A stretch of DNA of 64,000 nt from CAXXOK01 sp001604115 (GTDB taxonomy: Bacteria > Bacillota > Clostridia > Christensenellales > Aristaeellaceae). Location: contig JAYFOV010000011.1 in NCBI GenBank assembly GCA_034928535.1, forward strand, positions 19,150 through 83,149, written 5' to 3'. Both the position numbers and the translations under genes were made by a program. Positions 17,391-26,059 of the stretch are shown piece by piece. Numbering within the stretch: position 1 is the stretch's first letter; each line of letters starts with the position of its first letter. The notes beneath the pieces were generated by a model, which was not told where the DNA came from, did not search any database, and saw nothing but the letters and a program-made list of their open reading frames with translations.

Positions 17391-20036
17391 TTGGACTTTT
17401 ACACACAGGAAAGCGCCGCAGTGCTGCAAGCGCTGCAAGCAGACCGGCAGGGGCTGAGCGCTGCCGAGGCGGAGGCGCGCCTTGCGCGGCATGGTAAAAA
17501 CAAACTGGTGGAGGGCAAGCGCAAATCTCTGTTTTCCCGATTCATGGCACAACTGGCCGACCCAATGATCATCGTGCTGTTGGTGGCGGCTGCCCTGAGC
17601 GGCGTGACGTCCGCCTATGCAGGCGAATCCTTTGCGGATGTGTTCATCATCCTGTTTGTAGTGGTGCTCAACGCCGTGTTGGGCGTAGTGCAGGAAAGCA
17701 AGGCAGAGGAAGCCATTGCAGCGCTCAAGGAAATGACCGCCTCCACCTCCAAGGTGTGGCGCAGCGGGCAGCTCACGCACATCAAAAGCGAAGATCTGGT
17801 CACCGGCGATGTGATCATGCTGGAGGCAGGCGATGCCGTGCCCGCTGATGCGCGCATCCTGGAATGTGCCAGCATGAAGGTGGAAGAAGCCGCCCTTACG
17901 GGTGAAAGCGTGCCCGTACTCAAAACCAGCGATGCACTGGGCACTTCCGGCAGCTTATCCCTGGGGGATCGCAAGAACATGGTCTACATGGGCAGCACGG
18001 TGGTGTATGGCCGCGGCGTGGCCGTGGTATGCGGCACCGGCATGCAAACGGAGATGGGCAAGATCGCGCTGGCACTTTCCAATGCCCAGGAGGAAGCGAC
18101 TCCCCTTCAAAAGAAGCTCACTGCGCTCAGCCGCGTGCTCACCTGGCTTGTGCTGGGCATCAGCGTGGTCATCTTTGCGGCTGGCGTGATCCGCGCCGGT
18201 GCGCTCAATGCGGATGTGCTTATCGATACCTTCATGCTGGCCGTGAGCCTGGCGGTGGCGGCTATTCCGGAAGGGCTTGCGGCAGTGGTGACCATCGTGC
18301 TCTCCATCGGCGTAACACGCATGAGCCGCCGCAACGCGGTGATCCGCCGCCTGACCGCAGTGGAAACCCTCGGCTGCGCGCAAGTCATCTGCTCGGACAA
18401 GACCGGTACCCTGACCCAAAACCGCATGACCGTAGTGGAAGCCTCCACCCAGGACGATGCCTTGCTGGCCCGCGCCATGGCCCTCTGCTCTGATGCCGAG
18501 CTGGACAAGAGCGGCGCCGCCGTGGGCGAGCCTACCGAGTGCGCGCTGGTGTCCTACGCCGCCAAGCAGGGGTATCCCAAGCCGGAGCTCAAAGCGCTTT
18601 ATCCCCGTGTTGGCGAGGCGCCCTTTGACAGCATGCGTAAAATGATGAGCACCGTGCATCAGGAAAACGGTGCGTTCGTGCAATTTACCAAGGGCGCGCC
18701 GGATGAGGTGCTGGCTCGCTGCACCCATATCCTCACCGATGCAGGTGAAATTCCCCTGACGGATGCGCTGCGCCAAAACGTGATGCAGCGCAACAAGTAT
18801 ATGGCCGACCGCGCCTTGCGCGTGCTGGCTGCCGCCTACCGCCGCACCGTGCTGATCCCTGAAAGCTACGAGCCGGAGTCGCTGGAAAAGGACATGGTGT
18901 TCATCGGTTTGACCGGAATGATCGACCCTGTGCGCCCGGAGGTGCAGGATGCCGTTCAGGAGTGCCGCAACGCGGGTATTCGCGTGGTCATGATCACCGG
19001 CGACCATATTGATACGGCCATTGCCATCGCCCGGGAGCTGGACATCCTGCAAAAGCCCGATCAGGCCCTTTTGGGGCAGGCGCTCAATACCATGAGCGAT
19101 GCACAGCTGGACGAAGCCATTGAGCACCTGAGCGTATTTGCCCGTGTGCAGCCTGAGCACAAGGTGCGCATTGTGGATGCCTGGAAACGCAAAGGCAGGA
19201 TCGTTGCCATGACAGGCGACGGTGTGAACGATGCGCCCAGCATCAAGGCGGCGGATATCGGCGTGGGTATGGGCATTACCGGAACTGACGTGACCAAGAA
19301 TGTGGCCGATATGATCCTGGCGGATGATAACTTTGCCACCATCGTCCATGCCGTGGAGGAAGGCCGAAAAATTTACGCCAACATCCGCAAGGCCATTCAG
19401 TTCCTGCTCAGCTCCAACCTCAGCGAGGTGGTTGGCATTTTCATTGCCACCATGCTGGGCTTTACGCTGCTGGAACCGGCACACATCCTATGGATCAACC
19501 TGATTACGGACAGCCTTCCCGCCTTGGCACTGGGTATGGAAAGCGGCGAGAGCGATGCGATGCGCAAACCTCCGCGCGACAGCCGTGAGGGGATTTTCTC
19601 CGGCGGTGTTGGGGTGGATATCGCCTACCAGGGCGTGCTGGTGGCATTGCTTACCCTGGCTGCCTACCTGATCGGCCACCGGATCGAATCTGGACTGTGG
19701 GAATTGGTCAACAGCCATGATGGCGTGACCATGGCATTTTTGACCCTATCCATGGCAGAAGTGTTTCAAGCCTTCAACATGCGCTCCCGCAGGGGTTCCC
19801 TGTTCAAACTCAAGAAGCAGAACCTGTATCTGTGGGGGGCGGGTGTGGCTGCGCTGCTGTTGACCGCCGCAGTCATCTATGTGCCCTTCCTGCGGGATGC
19901 GTTCGGCTTCACCGGCATTTCCCTGCTGGAGTATGGCATTGCGCTTGGCTTGGCATTCCTCATCCTGCCGCTGGTAGAGCTGATCAAGCTGCTGCAGCGT
20001 GCGCGTAGCCGCGCCAAACACAAAGTCAAACCCTGA
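17391..20036 (+). CDS. P2-type cation-transporting ATPase, probably calcium
   Basis: An 881-residue ATP-driven cation pump of the membrane, resembling SERCA/PMCA-like bacterial Ca2+ ATPases. In order: N-terminal cation ATPase domain, TM1-2, actuator domain with LTGESVPVLK near residue 168, TM4 with the ion-binding AAIPEGLAAVVT, the phosphorylation site CSDKTGTLTQNRM near 340, the nucleotide domain (FTKGAPDEVLARCTHIL), the hinge motif MTGDGVNDAPSIKAADIG near 610, and the C-terminal TM5-10 bundle. The TTG start is supported by AAAGGAG (17376-17382) eight bases upstream and the immediate MDFYTQES opening of the family. Ion specificity is inferred from the family. Confidence 0.93.
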   Translation: MDFYTQESAAVLQALQADRQGLSAAEAEARLARHGKNKLVEGKRKSLFSRFMAQLADPMIIVLLVAAALSGVTSAYAGESFADVFIILFVVVLNAVLGVVQESKAEEAIAALKEMTASTSKVWRSGQLTHIKSEDLVTGDVIMLEAGDAVPADARILECASMKVEEAALTGESVPVLKTSDALGTSGSLSLGDRKNMVYMGSTVVYGRGVAVVCGTGMQTEMGKIALALSNAQEEATPLQKKLTALSRVLTWLVLGISVVIFAAGVIRAGALNADVLIDTFMLAVSLAVAAIPEGLAAVVTIVLSIGVTRMSRRNAVIRRLTAVETLGCAQVICSDKTGTLTQNRMTVVEASTQDDALLARAMALCSDAELDKSGAAVGEPTECALVSYAAKQGYPKPELKALYPRVGEAPFDSMRKMMSTVHQENGAFVQFTKGAPDEVLARCTHILTDAGEIPLTDALRQNVMQRNKYMADRALRVLAAAYRRTVLIPESYEPESLEKDMVFIGLTGMIDPVRPEVQDAVQECRNAGIRVVMITGDHIDTAIAIARELDILQKPDQALLGQALNTMSDAQLDEAIEHLSVFARVQPEHKVRIVDAWKRKGRIVAMTGDGVNDAPSIKAADIGVGMGITGTDVTKNVADMILADDNFATIVHAVEEGRKIYANIRKAIQFLLSSNLSEVVGIFIATMLGFTLLEPAHILWINLITDSLPALALGMESGESDAMRKPPRDSREGIFSGGVGVDIAYQGVLVALLTLAAYLIGHRIESGLWELVNSHDGVTMAFLTLSMAEVFQAFNMRSRRGSLFKLKKQNLYLWGAGVAALLLTAAVIYVPFLRDAFGFTGISLLEYGIALGLAFLILPLVELIKLLQRARSRAKHKVKP

Positions 20037-20218
20037 GCCCCCTGCCGCTTCGGGCCCAGATCCCTCCGCACCCGTACGGAACGGCCGTCAGTGCCCCTTG
20101 AAGCCGAATATAAGGGCGCTCCGCCGCTCGCCCATCTATGCGCACCCGCATTTTTGCAGGCGCTCCAGACTTTGAGAAAACCTCCGCCACAGCACTGTAG
20201 GATCAAAGTCACGGCCCC

Positions 20219-20266
20219 TTCCCTACCACGCGCTGTGGGCGTCAGCACGCAGCGCGTGGTAGGGAA
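20219..20266. repeat. Perfect 17-bp inverted repeat after the ATPase gene
   Basis: TTCCCTACCACGCGCTG (20219-20235) is the exact complement of CAGCGCGTGGTAGGGAA (20250-20266), with a 14-base loop. It lies about 180 bases after the ATPase stop and has no T-tract. It may terminate the ATPase transcript or be a structured element. Confidence 0.6.
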
Positions 20267-20309
20267 ACTGTGAGCGGAACCTAGGCAGCGCATAGATCCT
20301 TTGATAACC

Positions 20310-20353
20310 GAAAGCGCCTGCATTTGCAGGCGCTTTCTTTGTTTTGTTTTTTT
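20310..20353 (+). terminator. Canonical intrinsic terminator
   Basis: GAAAGCGCCTGCA (20310-20322) pairs with TGCAGGCGCTTTC (20325-20337), followed by the T-rich TTTGTTTTGTTTTTTT. It ends rightward transcription from the ATPase before the convergent small membrane protein. The 332-base gap 20037-20368 otherwise holds only the hairpin at 20219-20266. Confidence 0.85.
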
Positions 20354-20368
20354 ATTGGGAAGTTGCCA

Positions 20369-20716
20369 TCAAGCTTTGCGCAGGATTTCCGCTACGGGAA
20401 TCGCCAGGAAAATCATCCAGCCGGGATGCCACAAATTGAAGAAGAACCCCAGCACCAGATAAATCAGCGTGATCATCACCGGATTCAGCCAGCGATCCGC
20501 TTCCGTCTTTGGCTTCATGTAATACAGCGGTATGGTCAAAAACAGCAGCCAGCCTGGATGCCACAGCTGAAACAGGAAACCGAGAACTAAATACAGAATT
20601 GTGATAAAAACAGGATAAATTCCGTCCCATTTGCGCTCCAACGCACGCGCTTCCTCAAGCGCCTTCGCGTCAAAATAGCTGCCTTCAGGCCCCAAGGGAT
20701 TGTTCTGTTCCGACAT
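20369..20716 (-). CDS. Small membrane protein with an internal duplication
   Basis: 115 residues: a polar N-terminus (about 45 residues), then two copies of a hydrophobic unit, each reading YLVLGF, two hydrophobic residues, then (Q/N)LWHPGW, and ending in a hydrophobic FLTIP or FLAIP segment. The copies are about 39 residues apart, suggesting four short membrane segments with LWHPGW at matching turns. It starts with ATG 20716 after AGGAGG; an in-frame ATG further upstream overlaps the ribosome site. I do not recognise a function. hpf lies upstream on the same strand with a gap of 95 bases, so co-transcription is possible. Confidence 0.75.
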   Translation of the reverse strand: MSEQNNPLGPEGSYFDAKALEEARALERKWDGIYPVFITILYLVLGFLFQLWHPGWLLFLTIPLYYMKPKTEADRWLNPVMITLIYLVLGFFFNLWHPGWMIFLAIPVAEILRKA

Positions 20717-20811
20717 TATCAGTAATTCCTCCTCTTGCATCAATCCAGGGGGATGGCTTGCGCCACCCCCCTGCGTTATGTTCATCACGCATTGGCGTGG
20801 GGTGCGCCCCT

Positions 20812-21354
20812 TTAGGCTTCCGGCTCCAACAGACCCAGATCGCCGTCCTTACGCAGATAGAGGACATTGGTCGTGCCCGAATCCGCGTTCACAAAAACGA
20901 AGAAGCTATGCCCCAGCAACTCCATTTGGAGCACCGCGTCGTCCACGCTCATGGGGCGCACCGGGAAGGTCTTGGTGCGCACGATCTTGCGCTTGCCCTC
21001 ATCGGCTACGTCCAGCTCCTCCACAAACTCAAAATCGTTATTCTGGAAGGCATCATCGCGCACGCGCTTGCCCAGCTTGGTGCGGTGCTTGTGAATCTGT
21101 TTTTCCAGTTTGGCCAGTGCCTGATCGATGCACACATAGAGGTTATCATCATTGCTGGCTTCCGCACGCAACAGCACGCCCTCAAAGGGAACGGTGATCT
21201 CGCAGGTGCGGCGGTTGTTCTTTTCACGGGTCAGGCGCACCTGCATCTCCGTGTCCTGATGCAAATAACGCTCCATCTTGCCGGTTTTTTTCAGCACCCG
21301 TTCGGTGATCCCCGTGGAAACACTCATATTCTTGCCGGTGATGATCGTCTTCAT
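20812..21354 (-). CDS. hpf: Ribosome hibernation-promoting factor, long form
   Basis: Binds the 30S decoding region and joins ribosomes into inactive 100S dimers when growth stops. The 180 residues comprise an N-terminal RaiA/YfiA domain (residues 1 to about 100, beta-alpha fold beginning KTIITGKNMSVSTGITERV) and a C-terminal dimerisation domain (from about 120; KTFPVRPMSVDDAVLQMELL, then HSFFVFVNADSGTTNVLYLR), the mark of the long form of Firmicutes. ATG 21354 follows AAAGGAGCC; longer in-frame openings to 21609 are unsupported. Promoter not identified. Confidence 0.95.
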   Translation of the reverse strand: MKTIITGKNMSVSTGITERVLKKTGKMERYLHQDTEMQVRLTREKNNRRTCEITVPFEGVLLRAEASNDDNLYVCIDQALAKLEKQIHKHRTKLGKRVRDDAFQNNDFEFVEELDVADEGKRKIVRTKTFPVRPMSVDDAVLQMELLGHSFFVFVNADSGTTNVLYLRKDGDLGLLEPEA

Positions 21355-21785
21355 ACTGTTGGCTCCTTTGCGAACAAATTCGGGTTGCGGACGATGGCTG
21401 ACGCACGGGGTGATGTACCCTTGGCCAAGGGAATCACACTCCTTCCGAATCAGAAGCGGGGTACCTGATATATCCATCATTTCGACAGAGGGACTTGGGT
21501 ATCCTGCTGTATGCCGCATTCGGCGGGTGGGTCGGCGCTGTGTGCCGCTCGCCCGTCCACATTCGCCGGTGGCTGATTCGCTGCCACTGCGTTTGCTTGG
21601 TAACATCATACCCCAAACGGGGCAGTTGTAAACGCATGTTGTGCAAGCGGTTCATATTTCGTACTGAAAACCGCGCTTTGGCCGTCCAGCGCATGGCCAG
21701 GCCTGGCCTTGGCAGGAATACCATGCCAGCATGGAGAAGAGAGCACATACGATCGTTTCCATTGTCTTGCCAAAGGAGGGCTTTC

Positions 21786-23264
21786 ATGCCAACGACCCGA
21801 CGCGTGTATGTGAAAATAGCCCCTGCGCTGCCAAGGTTTGTGAGCGCTGTGCTGCTCCTGCTGATTGGATTTCTCCTTTTTTCACACCTGGGCGATATGT
21901 TCATTGTGGACTATGATGAAGCGCGCCACGGCGTCAGTGCTTATGAAATGCTTCGCAGTGGGGATTATGTCGTAAGCACCTACCAGGGTGAGCCGGATTT
22001 GTGGAATCTCAAGCCGCCGCTGAGCTTCTGGCTGATATCGTTGGGGTATCGTTTATTGGGTTACAACGCGCTGGGTCTGCGGTTTTTCAGTGCATTGGCA
22101 GCGCTGGCGGCCGCCCTGCTGCTGTGGCATTGGACAACCCACAGCGTGGGGCATTGGGCTGGGGTGTTTGTGCTGCTGTGCATCGCAGCCAATGCCACGG
22201 TCTATGGCTTGCATTTTGCTCGCTTTGGCGATGCCGATTCTCAATATCAATTTTTCTTTACGGTGGCGATGCTTTGCCTGCTCCGCAGTGATGCGGATGT
22301 CCGCTGGCTATACGGCAGTGCTTTTGCCTTTGGGTTCGCCTTTCTGGAGAAGGGTGCCCATGCCTTCACCATTGCGGCGGTGTGCCTGCTGGCGCTGCTG
22401 GCAACGGGGCGTTTTGGCCTGCTTGGGCTCAAGCGGCTTGTGCTGCTTGTGTTGGCCGGGCTGACTCCCATCCTTCCCTGGGCGATATCGCGCTACCTGC
22501 GGGATGGTTTTACTTTTTTTCGCGCGATGGTCACAACCGATGTTGTGGCGCGCAGCGGCGCGGCTTCGGACATCACCGGCGTGGGGGTCGGCGCCCTTGC
22601 CTACTACCTTCAGGATATGGCAGCCAATCCTGTGATGCTGGCGTTGCTGGGGATCAGTGGACTGTGCGCTTTGGTGCTGTGCGTGACCCAGACACGCCTT
22701 ACCCGCCCGCAGCGCAATGCCGCCATCACAGCCGCACTTTGGCTGGCGGTGCCCCTGCTTCTCTACACCTTGGCCAATGCCAAGTTCAGGTGGTACCAAT
22801 ACTCCTACCTCTATGCCGCGCCTGTGCTCACGGCCGTCCTGCTGAGCCGCGCCAGCGGCGTTCGCGGTTGGCACAAGCCGCTGGCTGTGGTCATGACGGC
22901 TGCTGTGCTTGGCTTTGGGGTGCTTACAGTGCGCAATGTACAAAAGGTGACTCACCCCGAAACGACTCATACCGTGCAAGCCTTTTTGCGCGACCAGCTG
23001 GACCGCGATATGGACGCCGGCCGCCATGCCTATATCCAGTACAATGAAAACCAGCAAACCACATGGATGCAAGGCGGTTTGCTGACCGCCCTGCTCTACG
23101 GCGATGTGTTGCCCCTGGACGGCGGAGTAGACGCCTATTTAGCCGATGAGGAAAGCGCCGTTTTGTTTGTTGCGCGTGCAGAAAACCAACCGGTCATCGA
23201 CCAGCTTTATGAAACCGAGATCGTCCGCAACGAAACGGATAAAATGGTTGCCTTTGAAAAGTGA
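21786..23264 (+). CDS. GT39/ArnT-like membrane glycosyltransferase
   Basis: A 492-residue integral membrane protein of the dolichyl-phosphate-mannose:protein mannosyltransferase (PMT/GT39) superfamily, which moves sugars from polyprenyl-phosphate carriers to external acceptors. Family features include an N-terminal hydrophobic segment followed by FIVDYDEARHGVSAYEML (catalytic-type Asp-Glu loop outside the membrane), then WNLKPPLSFWLISLGY, FGDADSQYQFF and EKGAHAFTIAAVCLLALL. About ten hydrophobic segments and a small C-terminal soluble domain follow. ATG 21786 follows CAAAGGAGGG. Acceptor and donor sugar are unknown; an envelope polymer is likely. Confidence 0.85.
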   Translation: MPTTRRVYVKIAPALPRFVSAVLLLLIGFLLFSHLGDMFIVDYDEARHGVSAYEMLRSGDYVVSTYQGEPDLWNLKPPLSFWLISLGYRLLGYNALGLRFFSALAALAAALLLWHWTTHSVGHWAGVFVLLCIAANATVYGLHFARFGDADSQYQFFFTVAMLCLLRSDADVRWLYGSAFAFGFAFLEKGAHAFTIAAVCLLALLATGRFGLLGLKRLVLLVLAGLTPILPWAISRYLRDGFTFFRAMVTTDVVARSGAASDITGVGVGALAYYLQDMAANPVMLALLGISGLCALVLCVTQTRLTRPQRNAAITAALWLAVPLLLYTLANAKFRWYQYSYLYAAPVLTAVLLSRASGVRGWHKPLAVVMTAAVLGFGVLTVRNVQKVTHPETTHTVQAFLRDQLDRDMDAGRHAYIQYNENQQTTWMQGGLLTALLYGDVLPLDGGVDAYLADEESAVLFVARAENQPVIDQLYETEIVRNETDKMVAFEK

Positions 23265-23296
23265 CTTGCCGTTGGCTGCACACGGATGTCGTCGTA

Positions 23297-23339
23297 AAAA
23301 AGCAATACAGACCAACTTGCTTGGTCTGTATTGCTTTTT
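23297..23339. terminator. Bidirectional intrinsic terminator
   Basis: AAAAAGCAATACAGACCAA (23297-23315) is the exact complement of TTGGTCTGTATTGCTTTTT (23321-23339), with a five-base loop. The A and T runs give a U-tract in both directions, serving the convergent glycosyltransferase and mnmA genes. Confidence 0.85.
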
Positions 23340-23505
23340 ATTGCTGTGTTGTTTGCTGCATAGACCAACCGGCGAGTAATGCCGCGCATGCGCCTGCAAC
23401 GCGTGAGCTGCCGGCCTGTCCGTTCACCGATTCCCTGCTCAGATCTGCGTCTGGTGCGGGAGCATGCAGAAGGCTTCTCCCCAGCTTGCCTATACGGGAT
23501 GAAAT

Positions 23506-24603
23506 TTATACTGCAAACGGCGCATTGCCCGTTTGATCCACGATAGCTCCTCCCAGGCACACATCCCCTTGGTACAGCACCACACTTTGCCCTGGGGTCA
23601 CCGCGCGCTGCGGCTGCTCTGAGGCCAGCAGGAGCGTTTCGCCATACACTTGCGCCACCACAGGTTGGTCACTCTGGCGGTAGCGGTATTTGGCTGTTGC
23701 ACGGAAAGGGACACCCTCCACCGCTGGCGGCGCATCCGCGATCCATGTGGTTTGCGTTGCAAGCGCATGGGTGCTGAACAGCCGGGGGCTATCCTCCCCC
23801 TGCGCGACGATGAGCGTGTTGCTTGCCAGATCCTTTTGCACGACAAACCAGCTGCGGCCATCCCCCCCGCCGCCGATGCCCAGCCCTTTACGCTGACCCA
23901 GCGTATAATAGGCAAGCCCGATGTGCTCCCCCACCTTGCGCCCATCCTCCGTTCGCATGTCGCCGGATTGCATCGGCAGGTAGTTTTGCAAAAAGGTGCG
24001 GAAGTTGCGCTCCCCAATGAAGCAGACGCCTGTGGAGTCTTTTTTCTTGCTCACCGGCAAACCGTTTTGTTCGGCGATTTGCCGCACCTGCGCCTTGGTG
24101 AGCCCGCCCACCGGAAACAGCGCCCGCCGCAGCTGCGCTTCCTGGAGCATGTAGAGAAAGTAGCTTTGATCCTTGTTGGCGTCCGCTCCGCGCAAGAGGC
24201 GCACATGCCCCTCCCGCTCGGCGCTTTGCACAAAATGCCCGGTCGCCATGCGCGTGGCGCCCAGCTTCATGGCAAAATCCAGAAAGGCCTTGAATTTGAT
24301 TTCCCGGTTGCACAGCACGTCCGGGTTGGGTGTGCGCCCCAAGCGGTACTCCGCCAGGAAATAAGCAAACACCCGGTCCTGGTATTCCTGCTCAAAATTG
24401 ACGGCATAGTAGGGAATGCCGATCACATCGCACACATCCTGTACATCCTGCCAATCGGCGGTGGATGTGCAAACGCCGTTCTCATCCTTCTCTTCCCAGT
24501 TTTTCATGAAAACACCGATCACATCATACCCTTGCTGCTTGAGCAGCAGTGCCGTCACGGAGGAATCGACCCCGCCGCTCATGCCCACCACGATTCGTTC
24601 CAT
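23506..24603 (-). CDS. mnmA: tRNA-specific 2-thiouridylase
   Basis: Activates U34 of tRNA-Lys, Glu and Gln with ATP and inserts sulfur to make s2U34. The 365 residues show the PP-loop VGMSGGVDSSVTALLL near residue 10, the conserved NPDVLCNREIKFK (nucleophilic Cys near 100), GHF near 126, DQSYFLYML, and the second catalytic cysteine in DSTGVCFIGERNFRTFL near 197. A C-terminal beta-barrel domain follows (from about 285). ATG 24603 lies two bases after the stop of the HAD-Tmk gene, within GAGGGTTGAAGATG, so translation is probably coupled. Full length and intact. Confidence 0.96.
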   Translation of the reverse strand: MERIVVGMSGGVDSSVTALLLKQQGYDVIGVFMKNWEEKDENGVCTSTADWQDVQDVCDVIGIPYYAVNFEQEYQDRVFAYFLAEYRLGRTPNPDVLCNREIKFKAFLDFAMKLGATRMATGHFVQSAEREGHVRLLRGADANKDQSYFLYMLQEAQLRRALFPVGGLTKAQVRQIAEQNGLPVSKKKDSTGVCFIGERNFRTFLQNYLPMQSGDMRTEDGRKVGEHIGLAYYTLGQRKGLGIGGGGDGRSWFVVQKDLASNTLIVAQGEDSPRLFSTHALATQTTWIADAPPAVEGVPFRATAKYRYRQSDQPVVAQVYGETLLLASEQPQRAVTPGQSVVLYQGDVCLGGAIVDQTGNAPFAV

Positions 24604-24605
24604 CT

Positions 24606-25898
24606 TCAACCCTCAAACTCCGGTTCCAGCCGGCTTAGCACCACGTCCAGCACATCGGCGGCCACCGCGTCCACATCCTGCTCGGCATCCACCAGGAGGA
24701 AACGCTTCTTGTCCTCACTGATGAGTTTTTCGTAGGCCGCCTGAACCCGTGCGTGGAATGCAGCCGATTCCACTTCGATGCGGTCCAGCGATGATGCGCT
24801 GTGCCGCCGCTCCAATGCCAGCTGATGATCAATGTTCAGGTACACCGTCGCATCGGGGAGCATGCCGTCCACCGCAGGCGCGTTCAAGGTGCGCACCACC
24901 TCGGTACCCAGCTCGCGCCCGCCGCCCTGATAGGCGATGGAGCTATCCACAAAACGGTCGCACAACACTAGCATGCCGCGCTCCACCGCCGGTCGGATCA
25001 CCTCATGCACATGCTGGGCCCGCGCCGCAGCATACAGCAACGCCTCGCACGCCGGGCACATTTCCATGTGGTCGGTCGTGAGGATCGTATGGCGGATCTC
25101 TTCGCTGATCTCGCAGCCGCCGGGTTCCCGGGTGCGCAGCACACTGTAGCCATAATCCCGCAGGCTCTGCTCCAGCCTGTCCATCTGGGTAGTCTTTCCG
25201 CTGCCATCCAGCCCTTCCATGGTCAGGAAATAGCCGCGGGGGATCGGCGCGCCGGGGCACAGGTAGGCGCGCAAGGATTCGGTATCCGCCACAACGTGGG
25301 TCGCGCCGGCATTGCGGAGCTCGTCCTCCGTGCCAAAGCCGTACCCCGCGCCAATGCAATCAATGCCGTTGGCCAAGGCGCCCTCCACATCAAAATAGCG
25401 GTCGCCGATCATCGCAGCGCGACGGTAGCTTTCCGGCAGCGCCCGACGGATCAGCTCCGGTTTGTTGACGACTTTCTCGTTATCTTCCTCCGTGATGATG
25501 CGGTGAAAGTAGTGCGTCAGCCCAAAATGGTTGAGGATGGCCATGGCCGGGCGCACCGGTTTGCTGGTCGCCATGGCAACAAACACGCCGCCGTCCCGCA
25601 ACATTTTTAAAATGCTGCGAATATGCGGATACACCGTGTAAAGATACATGCCTTCACGGTTGAAAAATTCCGTATAATAGCCGATGGCGGTGCGCGCCGT
25701 GTGCTCATCCAGCCCTAAAAGTTCCATCAGGGAAACCATGAGCGGAGGCCCGATGATGGCGCGCAGATCCACGCCCACAGGCACCGTTGCGCCCACCTTG
25801 TCCAGTGCATAACGCATGGATTGGATAATGCCCTGATCCGAGCAGGTCAGCGTGCCGTCCAGATCGAAAACGACCGCATCATAAGGGAATGTAAACAC
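24606..25898 (-). CDS. tmk: HAD phosphatase - thymidylate kinase fusion
   Basis: One 430-residue reading frame with two enzymes. Residues 1 to about 215 are a HAD hydrolase of the phosphoglycolate-phosphatase/PpaX type: motif I VVFDLDGTLTCSD, motif II ATSKP near residue 110, the lysine in NKPELI, and motif IV GDRYFDVEGALANGID. Residues about 222-430 are a dTMP kinase: P-loop MEGLDGSGKTTQMDRLEQ near 230, REPGG, DRF motif VLCDRFVDSSIAYQGGGREL, and a lid region. Tmk makes dTDP from dTMP. GTG start at 25898 follows AAAGGAGC with an eight-base spacing. There is no frameshift or stop at the join. It lies between the decarboxylase and mnmA. Confidence 0.92.
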   Translation of the reverse strand: MFTFPYDAVVFDLDGTLTCSDQGIIQSMRYALDKVGATVPVGVDLRAIIGPPLMVSLMELLGLDEHTARTAIGYYTEFFNREGMYLYTVYPHIRSILKMLRDGGVFVAMATSKPVRPAMAILNHFGLTHYFHRIITEEDNEKVVNKPELIRRALPESYRRAAMIGDRYFDVEGALANGIDCIGAGYGFGTEDELRNAGATHVVADTESLRAYLCPGAPIPRGYFLTMEGLDGSGKTTQMDRLEQSLRDYGYSVLRTREPGGCEISEEIRHTILTTDHMEMCPACEALLYAAARAQHVHEVIRPAVERGMLVLCDRFVDSSIAYQGGGRELGTEVVRTLNAPAVDGMLPDATVYLNIDHQLALERRHSASSLDRIEVESAAFHARVQAAYEKLISEDKKRFLLVDAEQDVDAVAADVLDVVLSRLEPEFEG

Positions 25899-26059
25899 TT
25901 GTCATGCTCCTTTGGCAGATGGATTCGTGTGCGCAATCCGCGCAGGATGCGGGCGTTCCACGCCCATGGCCATGGATACCCCAGCGGTATGACATGGCGG
26001 CAACGGGAGTTGAATAAAGCATTGGCAGCCTGTAACACAAGCCTGCCGGCTCTCAAGGG

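Noticed and set aside
17955..19484. 509-codon open frame opposite the P-type ATPase
   Set aside because: Antisense shadow of the ATPase, which shows every P-type motif; the shadow is His- and Ala-rich with no recognisable domain.
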